Part shown: positions 8,598 to 16,777 of the stretch, piece after piece
Layout: every line of letters begins with the position of its first letter
How positions within the stretch are numbered: position 1 is the first letter of the stretch
Source of the DNA: Luteolibacter flavescens
GTDB taxonomy: Bacteria; Verrucomicrobiota; Verrucomicrobiia; Verrucomicrobiales; Akkermansiaceae
Assembly (NCBI RefSeq): GCF_025950085.1
Contig: NZ_JAPDDS010000017.1
Location: 56,223-120,222 of the forward strand
Direction of reading: 5' to 3'
DNA length: 64,000 nt
The notes under the pieces: model-generated
The model's database searches: none
Seen by the model: the letters and a program-made list of their open reading frames with translations, nothing else
What the model was told of the DNA's origin: nothing
Translations under genes and position numbers: made by a program

Positions 8598-9422
8598 TCA
8601 GCCCTTGCGTTTCAGCGCCGGGAGCAGTTCCTTGCGGATCACGGAGATCGATTTCCGCCGGACCTTCTCCTGGCGCTTGCGCAGGACCTTCCAGGCGCAG
8701 GGACAGATCGTCGGGGTGAAGCCGCGGGCCTCCAGCCAGGCGGCGAGCACTTCCAGGTCATTCTCCTCACCGAGACTGTTCGCGAGCCTTTCGGCTTCCT
8801 CCTTGCCTACAAGCGGGAGATCCGGGGCGGCGAGCGCCATCCCGCCCAGCCATGCCTTCACCGCCTTCCGGCAGTCGTGGAAATCCTCGTTGATCACCCG
8901 CTGGAGCGCACGCTTCAGGCGCTTGCGGAGCTGCTTCTCCAGCTTCCTCGCGCCGTCTTCGGCGGCTTCCGCGACTTCTTCGTCGGTCTGCGACTCCAGT
9001 CGACCCCGGACTTGGCAGAGGGCGGCGAGCGACCAGTCGATCACGGCCTGCGGCGGCTTGCGGGTGGACGCATCCGCCTCCAGCTCAAGCAGCGCCGCGG
9101 CAGCCGCTTCGGACGAGCCCACCGGCGAAGCGTCGATCCCCAGGGAATTCCACGTCTTCACCCGCACGGCGGCATCGCGCGAACCACCGAGCATGCGGCC
9201 GACCACCCCGATCCAGCGGACGCACGGCTTCGGCTCGCCCGCGATGACCAGCCCGCCGCGCAGCCGCTTGCCGGCCTTGCGCGTCTGGTGGATCTCGTCA
9301 GCCACGCGGCCCTTGCTGTCGGTCAGCCCCTTCAGCAGCCGCTCCATCTCCGAACACGCGGCGATGATAGACCCGCGGACACCGGAAAAGTGAGACGTAT
9401 GGTCAGACATGGGACGTGCCAT
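8598..9422 (-). CDS. CHAD domain protein
   Basis: A protein of up to 274 residues with the CHAD pattern: an early DEIHQTRKAGKRLRGG helix with conserved His and basic residues, a second DCRKAVKAWLGG helix, and a C-terminal helix rich in Arg and Lys. CHAD domains are helical modules with conserved histidines and basic residues that bind polyphosphate. There is no N-terminal CYTH (triphosphate hydrolase) domain, so this is a stand-alone CHAD protein. The start is uncertain between 9422 and 9410 (MSDHTSHF). It converges on the HEWGTFT gene with 3 bases between stops. Confidence 0.8.
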   Translation of the reverse strand: MARPMSDHTSHFSGVRGSIIAACSEMERLLKGLTDSKGRVADEIHQTRKAGKRLRGGLVIAGEPKPCVRWIGVVGRMLGGSRDAAVRVKTWNSLGIDASPVGSSEAAAAALLELEADASTRKPPQAVIDWSLAALCQVRGRLESQTDEEVAEAAEDGARKLEKQLRKRLKRALQRVINEDFHDCRKAVKAWLGGMALAAPDLPLVGKEEAERLANSLGEENDLEVLAAWLEARGFTPTICPCAWKVLRKRQEKVRRKSISVIRKELLPALKRKG

Positions 9423-9475
9423 CTAGCAGATGCACCATCCCCTGTCAGGCAATCTTCCGTGAAGTTTCCTTCGTT

Positions 9476-10054
9476 TCAAAACGACACGCTACCAAACCAG
9501 CGAGCCACCGCCTCCGCGGCATCGTCGCCGTTTTCCGCGACCAGCCGGTAGTGGCCCTTGCGTCCGTCCGCCGCCTTGAGGGTGAAGCCTTCGGTGCTGA
9601 AATACGCGCCATCCGCGCCGCCGCTGGCGGACTCCTGGAACCAGCGAACCTTTTGCTCCGCGATGGTCACGGTGCGCCATGGCTGGTCGCGCTCGTAGCC
9701 TGCCAGCGTGTTGTTCCGCATTTCCTCGCCGGAGAGCTTCGGCGGGCTGGAAAGCCTCGGCAGCGGCTCGGTCATGCCGTGGACGACCAGACGGGTGAAG
9801 GGCTTCTTCGGGTCCGCGTAGGTCAGGGTGTAGCCGCCTTCGCCGTCGCGCTGGATCTTCGGCGAGCCCCAGACCTGCTCGAGCCCGCGGCTGCGCAGCA
9901 CCGGCACGGTCACGCCCAGCAGGTCCGAGCCCGGCTTCAGCACGCGATAGCGGGCGCTGTTCGCGCTTTCCCACTTCTCGATCCCGGATCCGCAGCCGGT
10001 GACGGCGAGCACGAACGAGACTGCTCCGGCGAGCTTCAGCAATGCCTTTCCCAT
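9476..10054 (-). CDS. hypothetical lipoprotein (192 aa)
   Basis: The start is chosen at the ATG that gives MGKALLKLAG and a lipoprotein signal peptide with a lipobox LAVTGC, acylated at about Cys20. The mature part (EQVWGSPKIQRDGEGGYTL, RTVTIAEQKVRWFQ) looks like a small beta-rich domain, with no recognised enzyme motif. Aspartate is not at position +2 after the Cys, so outer-membrane sorting would be the default in a proteobacterial scheme. It is transcribed away from nagA, and the 124-base gap between them should hold both promoters. Confidence 0.65.
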   Translation of the reverse strand: MGKALLKLAGAVSFVLAVTGCGSGIEKWESANSARYRVLKPGSDLLGVTVPVLRSRGLEQVWGSPKIQRDGEGGYTLTYADPKKPFTRLVVHGMTEPLPRLSSPPKLSGEEMRNNTLAGYERDQPWRTVTIAEQKVRWFQESASGGADGAYFSTEGFTLKAADGRKGHYRLVAENGDDAAEAVARWFGSVSF

Positions 10055-10178
10055 GCCCCACGGATAGCCTCCCGGAGCCCTTTGCCAAGCCGCCGCTGCG
10101 CATATCCGCAAAAATCCCGGCTCGCCAAACCGACGGCATCGTCCCAGAAAATGACCTGTCCCGCCCCGCATCTAACAC

Positions 10179-11315
10179 ATGAGAAAGCTTATCACCAACG
10201 CGCGCGTCGTCTCGCCCGACCTCGATCTCGCCCGCGCGGCCGTCCTCATCGAGGGCGACCGCATCGAGGCCGTGATCGAGGGGACGAATCTCCCCTCCGT
10301 GGAGCACAAGATCGACGCCGCCGGCAAGCTGCTCATCCCCGGCTTCATCGACATTCACAGCCACGGCGCGGATGGCTCCGACGTGTGCGATGACTCGCTG
10401 GACGCGCTGCGCCACATCGCCCGGCGGAAGCTGCAGGAAGGCGTGACCACTTGGCTGCCCACCACCCTCACCCAGCCGCGGGAGAAGCTGAAGTCCATCG
10501 TCGCGAAGATCGCCACCTTCCGCGAGGAAGGCGGGCTGACCCGCTGCCCCGGCATGCATGTCGAGGGCCCCTTCATCAACAAGGAGCGGGCCGGCGCGCA
10601 GAATCCGCAGTATATGCGCGCACCGGACTTCGCCGAGGTGGAGGAACTGCACGCGATCGTGCCCGCCCTGATCCTCTCGCTGGCCCCGGAGATGCCCGGA
10701 GCGTTGGAACTCATCGGCGGCTGCAAGGCGCTCGGCATCACCTGTTCCGCCGCGCACACCTCCGCCACCGCCGCGCAGATCTTCGCCGCCTGCGATGCCG
10801 GGCTCACGCACCTCACCCACTACGGGAATGCGATGACCCCGCTGCATCACCGCGAGATCGGCGTGATCGGCGCCGGCATGGTCGATGACCGCCTGATGAT
10901 CGAGCTGATCAGCGATCTCATCCATCTCTCGCCGGACATGCTGCGGCTCGTCTTCTCCACCATCCCCATCGACCGCCTGATGATGATCACCGACTCGGTC
11001 GCCGCGTCGTGGATCGTGGAGGGCGAGGTGGACCTCGGCGGCCTGCCGGTGGTGGTGAAGGACAAGGTGGCGCGCCTGAAGGACGGCGGTGCCCTGGCGG
11101 GCTCGACCCTGCTGGCGAACGAAGGCTTCCGCAACCTGGTCGGCGCGACCGGCCTGCCGCTGCACGAGGTGATCAAGGTGACCTCATGGAACCAGGCCCG
11201 CTCGCTGGGGCTGGAAGGCCTCGGCAAGGTGGTCCCCGGCTTCTACGCGGACCTCGTCCTGCTGAATGACGACTACAGCGTCGCCAAGACCATCGTCGGC
11301 GGGGAGGAACGCTGA
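10179..11315 (+). CDS. nagA: N-acetylglucosamine-6-phosphate deacetylase
   Basis: A 378-residue amidohydrolase of normal NagA length. It hydrolyses GlcNAc-6-phosphate to glucosamine-6-phosphate and acetate in amino sugar and peptidoglycan recycling. Visible motifs: metal-binding HSHG near residue 61, HVEGPFIN near 127 with the metal-binding Glu, AHTSAT near 193 and THLTHYGNAM near 210 giving metal-ligand histidines, and ITDSV near 270 with the catalytic Asp. No nagB or transporter lies next to it; the following acyltransferase frame overlaps its end by 50 bases if its first ATG is used. Confidence 0.88.
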   Translation: MRKLITNARVVSPDLDLARAAVLIEGDRIEAVIEGTNLPSVEHKIDAAGKLLIPGFIDIHSHGADGSDVCDDSLDALRHIARRKLQEGVTTWLPTTLTQPREKLKSIVAKIATFREEGGLTRCPGMHVEGPFINKERAGAQNPQYMRAPDFAEVEELHAIVPALILSLAPEMPGALELIGGCKALGITCSAAHTSATAAQIFAACDAGLTHLTHYGNAMTPLHHREIGVIGAGMVDDRLMIELISDLIHLSPDMLRLVFSTIPIDRLMMITDSVAASWIVEGEVDLGGLPVVVKDKVARLKDGGALAGSTLLANEGFRNLVGATGLPLHEVIKVTSWNQARSLGLEGLGKVVPGFYADLVLLNDDYSVAKTIVGGEER

Positions 11316-12291
11316 ACTTGCCCGTGGCGGCATCGCCCGCTTACCTCTCCGGGCCTTGGAGGAGAAAAAGCAGAGCCGCTGGCGGCGCATCGGGGTCTTC
11401 GGCGACCTGCCGACGCGTCTTCTCATGCGTGGGCTGAGGGTGGCCCCGTGGTTCCTGGAGCCCGTGCTGATCCCGCCGTGGACGCTGCTTTTCTTCCTAG
11501 TCGCGAAGTCCCAGCGCCGCGCGGTCATGGGGAATCTCCGCGCGCTCTTTCCCGCCTGGTCCGCCCTGCGCGCGTGGACGGGGGCCTACCGGGTCTTCCT
11601 GAATTTCGCCTTCACCTACGTGGACGCGATGCGATGCGAAACGGGCACCGGCGGCGTGGACTGGATCATCGAGGGGCTGGAGCACTTCGAGGACCTCAAG
11701 TCGCGCCCGGCGGGCTGCATCGTGCTGACCGCCCACATGGGGAACTACGACATGGCCGCCCCGCTCTTCTCCGAGAAATTCGGCCGCACGATTTATGCGG
11801 TGCGCGCTCCCGAGCGCGAGCCCGAGATGCAGGCGCTGCGCGAGGCGGAGATCGCGGAGAAGGAGCGGCTGAACCCTTATTTCCGCACCTGCTTCAATCA
11901 CGGCGGCGAGATGCTCGGCGTCGAACTCGCCCGCTACCTGAACCAGGGCGACATTGTCGCGGTACAGGGGGATCGCGTGATCTTCGAGGTCTCGCCGATG
12001 GAGACGGAGGTGGAGCCGGGGCTGATGATGCGCTTGCCACGCGGCCCGCTTTTCCTCGCCCGCATCACCGGGTCCGCGGTCTTCCCGCTCTTCATCGTGC
12101 GCGATGGCTGGCGGCGCTACCGCGTGCAGGTCCACGCGCCGCTCGACCTGCCCGCGCGGGTCCGCGGTCGCGGTGAAGACCCGGCCACGCCGGTGTGGGC
12201 CGGGGCCATCCTCAGCGGCGTGAAGGAGCACTGGAAGCAGTGGTTCGTCTTCGAGCCCGTGCTGCGCCGCGAGAAGGGAGGCGCGGCATGA
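11266..12291 (+). CDS. LpxL/HtrB-like lysophospholipid acyltransferase
   Basis: A protein of about 341 residues resembling the lipid A late acyltransferase family, which transfers acyl chains to lipid A or related lipids at the inner membrane. The catalytic HxxxxD motif is visible as HMGNYD near residue 157, and VQGDR near residue 235 resembles the conserved second block. A membrane segment is present near residues 67-80. The start is uncertain: the ATG at 11266 overlaps nagA, and a TTG at 11356 would remove a low-complexity 30-residue leader. The stop overlaps the start of the next gene (ATGA), pointing to translational coupling with the polysaccharide deacetylase. Confidence 0.75.
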   Translation: MTTTASPRPSSAGRNAELARGGIARLPLRALEEKKQSRWRRIGVFGDLPTRLLMRGLRVAPWFLEPVLIPPWTLLFFLVAKSQRRAVMGNLRALFPAWSALRAWTGAYRVFLNFAFTYVDAMRCETGTGGVDWIIEGLEHFEDLKSRPAGCIVLTAHMGNYDMAAPLFSEKFGRTIYAVRAPEREPEMQALREAEIAEKERLNPYFRTCFNHGGEMLGVELARYLNQGDIVAVQGDRVIFEVSPMETEVEPGLMMRLPRGPLFLARITGSAVFPLFIVRDGWRRYRVQVHAPLDLPARVRGRGEDPATPVWAGAILSGVKEHWKQWFVFEPVLRREKGGAA

Positions 12292-13523
12292 TCATGCTGG
12301 AGAAGGATCGCCCGAACCGTGCGGTGACGCCGTTTTTCCAGATCTTCGGGGGCCGTTGGCAGCGACTCTCCGGCGATGCCATCCACATGACCGAGGGCGC
12401 GGGACACCATCGCCTGGAGTGGCGCGTGCTCTCCGTGCTCGTCCCGCTGGTGGCGGGTGCCGCGGTCTTCGACGCGTTGTGGCGGATCGGCGGAGCGTGG
12501 CTCGCATGGGGCGGCGTGCTGCCGGTGCTGTTCCTGCTCTTTCACATCGTCGCCATCGTCATCGGCGGAAAGAACCCGCTCGCCCAGTGGCAGCGCTGGA
12601 ACCTGCTGCTCGCCGCTTGGTCGGTGTGGCAAGGGTGGTTCGCGAATGAAAGCGGGGTGCGCTGGGCCGCGGGGATCTGGCTCGGGGTGCTCGCGCTGAA
12701 TGCCGTCTCGGCGCTGTGTCTTGGCTGGCGTTTCCTCATGGTCCATCCAGCCACTTGCACGGCGGTCGCCCGCTGGTTCATCTTTGCCGCGATCCACGTG
12801 CCGGTATTCGTCGTCACCTGGCTCTACGGCTGGCACGCCGGGCTGGTCGTCCTGCCAGTGGCGGCGGCCGTCTGGCTCTGCGGCACCTTCCTGCCAAATT
12901 CGCGCGTCTTCGGCCCCATCGCCCGCCGCGTGGAAGGAAAGGACGTGCTGCTCACCATCGATGACGGCCCGGATCCCGTGGACACCCCGGCGCTGCTCGA
13001 CCTGCTGGACCAGCACGGGCGCAGGGCCGTCTTCTTCATCATCGGCGAGAAAGTACGACGCCACCCGGAGTTGGCGCGGGAGATCGTCCGCCGCGGCCAT
13101 GAGCTCGGGAATCACACCATGACCCACCCGGTCGGAGTTTTCTGGGGACTCGGTCCCGCGCGCACCCGCCGCGAGATCGAGGGCTGCCAGCAGGCGATCG
13201 AGGAAGCCACCGGCACGAAGGCCCGCTTTTTCCGCGCGCCCGCGGGCCACCGGAATTGGTTCACCCACCCCGCGCTGCAGGACCTCGGCCTGGAACTCGT
13301 CGGCTGGCGCAAGCGCGCCTACGACACCATCCGCAGCGACGTGGACGGCATCGTCCGCGACCTCGTCACCGGCGTGAAGGATGGCGACATCCTGCTACTC
13401 CACGAAGCGACCATGACCTCTCAGGGAGTGATGAAAGGCGTCTTGGAGGCGCTGGAATCCGGCACCCCTCGCGTGAAGAAGACTGAAGCCCCCGATCACC
13501 ACGCCGCCTTGCCGGACTCGTAG
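12288..13523 (+). CDS. membrane polysaccharide deacetylase (NodB domain)
   Basis: A 411-residue protein with an unusual N-terminal half of about six hydrophobic segments between residues 45 and 205, followed by a NodB/CE4 domain from about 218. Motif 1 is TIDDGPD (metal-binding Asp), motif 2 is HELGNHTMTHP with the two metal histidines, motif 3 includes FFRAPAGHRN, and a later DILLLHEA motif supplies the last catalytic His. It probably removes N-acetyl or similar groups from a lipid-linked or envelope glycan at the membrane. The start is fixed by the ATGA overlap with the acyltransferase stop and a GAGAAGGGAGG ribosome-binding site. The 3' end overlaps the convergent patatin gene by 28 bases. 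Confidence 0.82.
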   Translation: MIMLEKDRPNRAVTPFFQIFGGRWQRLSGDAIHMTEGAGHHRLEWRVLSVLVPLVAGAAVFDALWRIGGAWLAWGGVLPVLFLLFHIVAIVIGGKNPLAQWQRWNLLLAAWSVWQGWFANESGVRWAAGIWLGVLALNAVSALCLGWRFLMVHPATCTAVARWFIFAAIHVPVFVVTWLYGWHAGLVVLPVAAAVWLCGTFLPNSRVFGPIARRVEGKDVLLTIDDGPDPVDTPALLDLLDQHGRRAVFFIIGEKVRRHPELAREIVRRGHELGNHTMTHPVGVFWGLGPARTRREIEGCQQAIEEATGTKARFFRAPAGHRNWFTHPALQDLGLELVGWRKRAYDTIRSDVDGIVRDLVTGVKDGDILLLHEATMTSQGVMKGVLEALESGTPRVKKTEAPDHHAALPDS

Positions 13524-14317
13524 CCGCGCTCGTAGCAGAGAGGCGCGCGGCCCTGGGTGAAGATGCCGGGCGTCGGCGTGATGGTGTCGATCTCGATGAG
13601 GCGCTTGCCCTTCATCCGCGCGAGTTCCGTGCGGTGGCGGTGAAGCTCGTTGCACACGGTGTGATGGGACGCGCCGATGGCGGTGGCGATGGTCTCCCAC
13701 GAGACCGCCGGGCCGCTGTTTTCTTCATGGCGGATGCGGTGGACGACGATGGTGTCAATCTCCGGGTCATCCAGCCAGTGCTCGAAGGGCGCCTCGCAGG
13801 CCACGCCACCGTCGAGGTAGCGCTTCCCGCCGACCCGCTGTATGCCGATGAGGCACGGCACGGCGCAACTCGCGACGATCAGCTCCGCGAGCGGGCCGCT
13901 GCGGAGGATCTCCGTGCGATGCAGATCGGCATCGGTGACGGCGATGTCCATGACCGGCGAGACCAGCGAGGAGAGGTCCGCGCCATTCAGGATGGAGTGG
14001 AATTTCTTCACCGCGTGCTTTCCGGAAAAAAGCCCGGTGGACCAGAAGGCGGTGCAGACCCCCGGCAGACGGAGGAAAGCCGCCCAGTCGAAAAACGACC
14101 AGCGTAGCGCGGAATCGAGCACCGTACTTTTCAGCGCCTCCCCGCGGATGCCGGCGGCATGCAGCGATCCCGCGATGGCCCCGGCCGAGGCCCCGGAGAT
14201 GCGCGCGGGATGCAGGCCGACCTCCGCCAAGCCATTCAGGAAGCCGGCATGGGCATAGTAGCCGAGGAAGGATGATCCGAGGGCGACGGCGAGTCCGGGC
14301 GTGACTGGGTGATCCAT
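13496..14317 (-). CDS. patatin-like phospholipase
   Basis: A 273-residue patatin-family lipid hydrolase. The nucleophile elbow is GASAG at residues 42-46 (Ser44) and the partner Asp lies in the DGG motif near residue 167. Patatins cleave acyl chains from phospholipids through this Ser-Asp dyad. The glycine-rich oxyanion loop usual at the N-terminus is replaced by LGSSFLGYYAHAG, a divergent version. The chosen start gives MDHPVTPGLAVALG; an ATG 24 bases upstream is the alternative. It converges on the polysaccharide deacetylase. No signal peptide, so probably cytoplasmic or membrane-peripheral. Confidence 0.8.
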   Translation of the reverse strand: MDHPVTPGLAVALGSSFLGYYAHAGFLNGLAEVGLHPARISGASAGAIAGSLHAAGIRGEALKSTVLDSALRWSFFDWAAFLRLPGVCTAFWSTGLFSGKHAVKKFHSILNGADLSSLVSPVMDIAVTDADLHRTEILRSGPLAELIVASCAVPCLIGIQRVGGKRYLDGGVACEAPFEHWLDDPEIDTIVVHRIRHEENSGPAVSWETIATAIGASHHTVCNELHRHRTELARMKGKRLIEIDTITPTPGIFTQGRAPLCYERGYESGKAAW

Positions 14318-14404
14318 GGGAGGCGCGCGGAAAGTAGGCATCCCCGCCGCCGTGGCGAGTTTTCAGTTTTCACCGGGCGGCGGCGAGGCGATGGTCGCGG
14401 CGCG

Positions 14405-14770
14405 ATGTCGGCCACGGCGGTGAATTACAAGATCGGGAACGAGAAGCTGGTCCGCGTCATGGATGCGGCCTCCGCCCACCTGCGCGGCCTGCTGGAAAAG
14501 CAGGGCCGCCCGGACGGCGGACTGAGAATCGCCGTCATCGGCGGCGGCTGCAGCGGGCTCCAGTACAAGATGGACCTGGTGGACGGCCCGCGCGACCGCG
14601 ACATCATGGTGCCCAGCAATGGCGTGAACGTGGTGATCGACCCGAAGAGCGCGCTTTTCGTCAGCGGCAGCGAGCTGGATTGGTCGGACGATCTCCAGCA
14701 GGGCGGCTTCAAGGTGAGCAACCCGAACGCCATCGTCACCTGCTCCTGCGGGGAGAGCTTCGCCGCGTGA
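14405..14770 (+). CDS. A-type iron-sulfur carrier (IscA/ErpA/HesB family)
   Basis: A 121-residue protein of usual length for A-type carriers, which receive Fe-S clusters and deliver them to apoproteins. The three cluster-binding cysteines are Cys49 in GGGCSGLQY and Cys113 and Cys115 in TCSCGESF. The start at 14405 was chosen because upstream residues overlap the divergent patatin promoter and lack homology. The stop TGA overlaps the ATG of the J-domain gene (TGATG), so the two are translationally coupled. No iscS or iscU is adjacent. Confidence 0.88.
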   Translation: MSATAVNYKIGNEKLVRVMDAASAHLRGLLEKQGRPDGGLRIAVIGGGCSGLQYKMDLVDGPRDRDIMVPSNGVNVVIDPKSALFVSGSELDWSDDLQQGGFKVSNPNAIVTCSCGESFAA

Positions 14771-15303
14771 TGAATCCCTTCGCGACGCTCGGGCTGGAGC
14801 CTCGGCTGGCGATTTCCGAGGAGGAATTGCGCGCCGCTTTCCGCGAGGCGGGCAAGCGCGAGCACCCGGATGCGGGCGGCAGCGGCGAGGACTTCGCCCG
14901 GGTGCAGGAGGCATTTGCCCTGCTCTCCCGTCCCTCGAAGCGGCTCCGCGCGTGGCTGGCCGCGAAAGAGATCTCCGGCGACGAGCGCGGCTCGATTTCG
15001 CCCGGGCTGGTGGATCTCTTCGGAAAAGTCGGCACCACACTCCAGCAGGCCGACGCAGTGACGAAGCGCCGCGAGGCCGCCCTGAGCACGCTGGCGAAGG
15101 CGATGCTGGAGCCAGCCGTGCAGCAGGCGCGCGAATCTCTGGAGGCCGCCCTGGACGAGGTGGCCGCCGCCTTGGCCGCGGAGGAAGCCCATTTCGCAGC
15201 CATCGAAGGAGGCCACGGCGACCCCTGGCGGACCGCGCGAGACCTAGCATTCCTGGAAAAATGGCAGGCCGAGCTCAAATCCCGCTTCGCGAGTCTCTGG
15301 TAA
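14770..15303 (+). CDS. J-domain protein, HscB-like co-chaperone
   Basis: A 177-residue protein with an N-terminal J domain: MNPFATLGLEP, then HPD at residues 32-34 and the helix FARVQEAFALLSRPSKR. The C-terminal half (about 85-170) is a helical bundle rich in Ala, Glu and Leu, the overall architecture of HscB, which brings Fe-S scaffold protein to the Hsp70 HscA. Coupling to an A-type carrier gene supports a role in Fe-S protein maturation. It lacks the zinc-binding cysteines seen in some HscB proteins, and HscA is not nearby, so a general DnaJ-like helper cannot be excluded. Confidence 0.75.
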   Translation: MNPFATLGLEPRLAISEEELRAAFREAGKREHPDAGGSGEDFARVQEAFALLSRPSKRLRAWLAAKEISGDERGSISPGLVDLFGKVGTTLQQADAVTKRREAALSTLAKAMLEPAVQQARESLEAALDEVAAALAAEEAHFAAIEGGHGDPWRTARDLAFLEKWQAELKSRFASLW

Positions 15304-15425
15304 TCATCATGCCTGATCCTGCGTCTTGCGTCTCCAAGTCTTGAATCTTCTCCAAAGAATTTGCCTTGACGCTTTGGTCCGCCCGGCCATTCTCCCTGCC
15401 CCGCGTAAGCAACCCCTTTCCTACC

Positions 15426-15689
15426 ATGGCCCGAGTCTGCAGCATCCGAGGAAGCCGAGTCCGTTCCGGCGGCAAAATCAATCGTTCCGGTCTCGCCAAG
15501 AAAAAGGGCGGTATCGGTCGTCACGTGACCAAGGTCGTGAAGCGCAAGGTCGCTCCGAACCTCCAGTCCAAGCGTATCTGGATCCCCGAGCTGAACCGCT
15601 GGGTGCGCCTCACGCTGAGCTGCAAGGCCATCAAGACGATCAACAAGAACGGAGCCTACGCGACCCTCAAGGACGCAGGCCTGCTCTGA
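15426..15689 (+). CDS. rpmB: 50S ribosomal protein bL28
   Basis: An 87-residue protein matching bL28, a component of the large ribosomal subunit. The C-terminal phrases RIWIPELNRWVRL and LSCKAIKTINKNG are typical of the family. The N-terminal region carries a single Cys (residue 5) and no four-cysteine zinc motif. Length and the strong downstream terminator support a monocistronic unit. The longer open frame upstream is noncoding. Confidence 0.95.
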   Translation: MARVCSIRGSRVRSGGKINRSGLAKKKGGIGRHVTKVVKRKVAPNLQSKRIWIPELNRWVRLTLSCKAIKTINKNGAYATLKDAGLL

Positions 15690-15723
15690 TCCCGATCCTG
15701 GGAATCTGAATTTTCATCCAAGG

Positions 15724-15751
15724 CGGCCCGGAGGAAACTCCGGGCCGTTTT
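15724..15751 (+). terminator. intrinsic terminator after rpmB
   Basis: A perfect 10-base stem (15724-15733 with 15738-15747), GAAA tetraloop and a run of four T directly after it. It lies 35 bases after the rpmB stop. Confidence 0.85.
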
Positions 15752-15833
15752 GCGTCTGCCCGGGAAGGTCCGGAAAATTCTTGTTGCTTGCCGCTTGACG
15801 CCCGGGGAGCGCGCCATTTTCTTCCCGCCCGCC

Positions 15834-16181
15834 ATGCTCCATCAGGTGCTCAAATCAAAACTCCATCGGGCGATGATCACCGCCGCCGACGTCGATTACG
15901 AAGGCAGCATCGAGATCCCCACCGACCTCATGGAGGCCGTCGGCCTGTGGGCAGGTGAAAAGGTCCTCGTGGCCTCCATCACCTCCGGCAACCGCCTGGA
16001 GACCTACGTCCAGCCCGGAGCCCCCGGCACCGGAAACATCCTGATCAACGGTGGCGCCGCCCATCGCATCAAGAAGGGCGAACGCGTCGCGATCATGGCA
16101 TTCGGCCTGTCCGATACGCCCGTGCTCGCCAAAAAGGTGGTCCTCGACGAGGAAAACCGGATTCTCCGCGACGGACGCTGA
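15834..16181 (+). CDS. panD: aspartate 1-decarboxylase
   Basis: A 115-residue pyruvoyl-dependent enzyme making beta-alanine from L-aspartate for pantothenate and coenzyme A. The self-cleavage site is visible as Gly24-Ser25 within DYEGSIEI, where Ser25 becomes the pyruvoyl group. KSKLHRA at 7-13 and RLETYV near 61 are also family hallmarks, followed by NGGAAH in place of the usual NGAAAH. The start at 15834 gives the standard N-terminus. No other pantothenate genes are adjacent. Confidence 0.92.
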   Translation: MLHQVLKSKLHRAMITAADVDYEGSIEIPTDLMEAVGLWAGEKVLVASITSGNRLETYVQPGAPGTGNILINGGAAHRIKKGERVAIMAFGLSDTPVLAKKVVLDEENRILRDGR

Positions 16182-16216
16182 GGGAAAACCCTCAGAGAAC
16201 CGCTTTAAACGCGGTT
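16178..16216 (+). terminator. two tandem hairpins at the panD 3' end
   Basis: A perfect 7-base stem with an AAAA loop (16178-16195) overlaps the panD stop codon, and a second 6-base stem (16198-16203 with 16211-16216) follows. Neither is followed by a T-tract, so they may end transcription weakly or protect the mRNA 3' end. Confidence 0.4.
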
Positions 16217-16234
16217 TCGACGCCATAGCGGGCT

Positions 16235-16335
16235 CAAGGAAACGATTTGCTTAAAATTATTTACTTGAGAAACATTAAGGACTTTTTTGAATAGCAGGCC
16301 CTTTTTGGAGTCGCGCGCGCAGCATTTCGCTGCTA
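16235..16335 (+). promoter_or_regulatory. AT-rich promoter region before the 102-aa gene
   Basis: This stretch is markedly more AT-rich than its surroundings, with runs such as TTAAAATTATTTAC and a T6 run. A TTGAGA hexamer near 16265 is followed after 18 bases by GAATAG, a weak sigma-70-like pair. The exact start site cannot be read from sequence. Confidence 0.35.
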
Positions 16336-16348
16336 TGATCGCGCCGCT

Positions 16349-16657
16349 ATGGCAACCACCACGAAACGCACCCGGTTTTCACGCCGGCTTCCTGATCACG
16401 TCACGGATGAACTCTGCAACGTCCTCGCGGAAGACAAGGTGTTTGGCTTCAATGACCTGTTCGAACGGGTGTTCGACAACCTCAAGGTCCGTAACGCCGT
16501 GAGCGGCGGTGAAGAAATGCTTCGCCTGCGCGCTTACGAAAAACTGCAGAACCTGGTCACCCGTGGCCTCGTCGAGAAGATCGGCAAGGAGTACAAGGGA
16601 ACCAAGCGCGTTCACGAGGCTTCGAGCGAGTATCTCGCCCAGCAGCAGGAAGATTGA
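16349..16657 (+). CDS. small basic protein, possible winged-helix regulator
   Basis: A 102-residue charged protein without signal peptide or membrane segment. The central part (residues 60-95, LRAYEKLQNLVTRGLVEKIGKEYKG and onward) reads like the recognition helix and wing of a winged-helix domain (helix, RGLVEK turn, strand). It has its own AT-rich promoter region and a strong terminator, so it is a monocistronic and possibly well-expressed gene. DNA binding is an inference from helix-turn pattern only; the family name is not known to me. Confidence 0.65.
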   Translation: MATTTKRTRFSRRLPDHVTDELCNVLAEDKVFGFNDLFERVFDNLKVRNAVSGGEEMLRLRAYEKLQNLVTRGLVEKIGKEYKGTKRVHEASSEYLAQQQED

Positions 16658-16705
16658 GCCAAGAGGTGCCCGGAGCACCCGTTGTTTGCCCTCCCTTTTG
16701 AGAAG

Positions 16706-16738
16706 AACCCGCGCCGTGATCCGGCGCGGGTTTTTTTT
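16706..16738 (+). terminator. strong intrinsic terminator
   Basis: A GC-rich stem of about 10 bases (left arm ending near 16715, right arm 16723-16732) followed by eight T residues. It lies about 50 bases after the 102-aa gene and insulates it from nuoA. Confidence 0.9.
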
Positions 16739-16777
16739 CTGTCCATGGCCCGCGCCGACTTTTAAACCGGAGGCCGG

